Shown: positions 12,129 through 13,027 of the stretch, piece by piece
How the letters are laid out: each line of letters starts with the position of its first letter
Position numbering within the stretch: position 1 is the stretch's first letter
Assembly: GCA_047972135.1 (NCBI GenBank)
Contig: JBKEAJ010000046.1
Coordinates: 1-13,027, forward strand
Direction: 5' to 3'
Origin: JBKEAJ01 sp047972135
GTDB taxonomy: Bacteria; Bacteroidota; Bacteroidia; Bacteroidales; Prolixibacteraceae
Length of the DNA stretch: 13,027 bases
Notes under the pieces: model-generated
What the model saw: the letters and a program-made list of their open reading frames with translations, nothing else
Database searches by the model: none
What the model was told of the DNA's origin: nothing
Program-made: the position numbers and the translations under genes

Positions 12129-12968
12129 TTATTGCTTTAGACTGACTCTTAAGCTCAGCCCGTAACCACTCTGTCCTGCGATATTTAATATTGTCGGATT
12201 TAGGCTAATTGTCGGGCTACTTGCTCTGTTTCTCATGTGCTGTTTTGCTATAAATTTTCCTGTCAACGTTCCTAGCACAGCCCCTACAAACACATCGCTT
12301 GCCCAATGAACATCGTCGTTTACTCTCGATAAAGCTGTGAGAGATGCCAATGAATAAGATAATATCTTGACAAAATGGGTGTCGTATACAGTGCTGAAAA
12401 CCGCAGCAACGGCAAAAGCAGTCGAAGCATGTCCGGAGGGGAAGGACGTATGCCTGCCAAACTCCGAAAACGGACCATTAAACTGCCACTGATTTGATGC
12501 TTCGAAAGGTCTGACCCTCGAAAAAGATTGCTTCATGATTTGCACAAGCCCTCCACTAACTAGTATAGATGTCAATGAGAGTAATGAGGCTTTTCTTAAC
12601 TTTTCGTCTTTTATTGCTGATCCTAGCAGATAACTTGTTGCTAAGCCCATGCTTATCTTCGGTCCTCCCCATTCGGCTACATAGGAGATATCGTCTGTGA
12701 AATTACTCCTATTACTCTGCATAAAATTCCGAATAGGTTCGTCTGCAAACATAAGAGCTGCTGTTGTTACTATAAGTCCCGATGCCGTGAACCACTGCCT
12801 ATTGTCCCACCTTGCAGGCAATGATACAAATTGCCATGCGTCTCTAGGAATGCTCTTGACTATTCCCCAATCCGTTTCTGTCTGGTCAGGTGCAAACGTG
12901 CTATCGACAAGCTGCGCATTAGAGATATCAGCTAAAAATAGACAAATACATATTATACAAATCCTCAT
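12129..12968 (-). CDS. PAP2-family phosphatase, exported
   Basis: The 279-residue protein carries the three PAP2/acid-phosphatase motifs: K146-x6-R153-P154 (KQSFSRVRP), P177-S-G-H180 (SFPSGHAST) and S214-R-x5-H221-x3-D225 (SRVNDDVHWASD). H180 and H221 are the catalytic histidines. A short hydrophobic N-terminus ending SNA|Q at residue 19 looks like a signal peptide, and several hydrophobic stretches follow (WFTASGLIVTTAALMF, SLTSILVSGGLVQIM, STAFAVAAVFSTVY, VFVGAVLGTLTG). The active site is therefore likely periplasmic, acting on lipid phosphates such as undecaprenyl pyrophosphate, phosphatidylglycerophosphate or lipid A phosphates; which one cannot be told. The ATG at 12968 follows GAGGAGA very closely, an unusually tight ribosome-site spacing. 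No promoter box or T-tailed terminator was recognised. Confidence 0.9.
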   Translation of the reverse strand: MRICIICICLFLADISNAQLVDSTFAPDQTETDWGIVKSIPRDAWQFVSLPARWDNRQWFTASGLIVTTAALMFADEPIRNFMQSNRSNFTDDISYVAEWGGPKISMGLATSYLLGSAIKDEKLRKASLLSLTSILVSGGLVQIMKQSFSRVRPFEASNQWQFNGPFSEFGRHTSFPSGHASTAFAVAAVFSTVYDTHFVKILSYSLASLTALSRVNDDVHWASDVFVGAVLGTLTGKFIAKQHMRNRASSPTISLNPTILNIAGQSGYGLSLRVSLKQ

Positions 12969-13027
12969 TCTCCTCTTTTCCTATGATGATTAATCTATAA
13001 TTTATGTATAACCTTCATCAGCTGCTC

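Overview
The window looks like a chromosomal segment of a Bacteroidota bacterium, most likely Bacteroidales. The evidence is the TAnnTTTG/TTTG promoter style in front of several genes, the parE-parC pair of a type typical for this phylum, DUF2490 and DcaP-like outer-membrane proteins with signal peptides, and class I Hcp of anaerobes. Every protein gene recognised lies on the minus strand. The one clear plus-strand gene is a tRNA.

Left part (1-3850). This is a repeat-rich accessory stretch. A probable IS1634-type transposase start runs off the left edge. An outer-membrane porin (554-1804) follows, then a HigBA-like toxin-antitoxin pair (2250-2878), then tRNA-Asp with its own promoter and intrinsic terminator (3036-3227). 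The gaps hold at least five interspersed repeat types. These include a 150-bp direct repeat (1841-1990 / 3643-3794) with a 76-bp palindromic core, and a 150-bp hairpin-rich element present as an inverted pair (367-520 / 3517-3660). The toxin-antitoxin pair sits between two near-identical 36-37-bp direct repeats, the second of which overlaps the tRNA promoter.

Centre (3851-8935). A compact operon runs parE - parC - aroK. ParE and ParC form topoisomerase IV, which unlinks daughter chromosomes. Shikimate kinase follows, with its start overlapping the parC stop. A Bacteroidota promoter lies just before parE.

Right part (8976-13027). hcp encodes the hybrid-cluster protein for nitrosative stress, with a perfect 20-bp palindrome on its promoter and a terminator behind it. 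Next come a DUF2490 outer-membrane protein with a terminator, a frameshifted and truncated signal-peptide gene, and a secreted PAP2-family phosphatase.

I see no CRISPR array, phage module or clearly new multi-gene system. The best leads are the repeat-flanked, apparently leaderless toxin-antitoxin cassette beside tRNA-Asp, the hcp operator, the homopolymer frameshift gene, and the structured repeat families.
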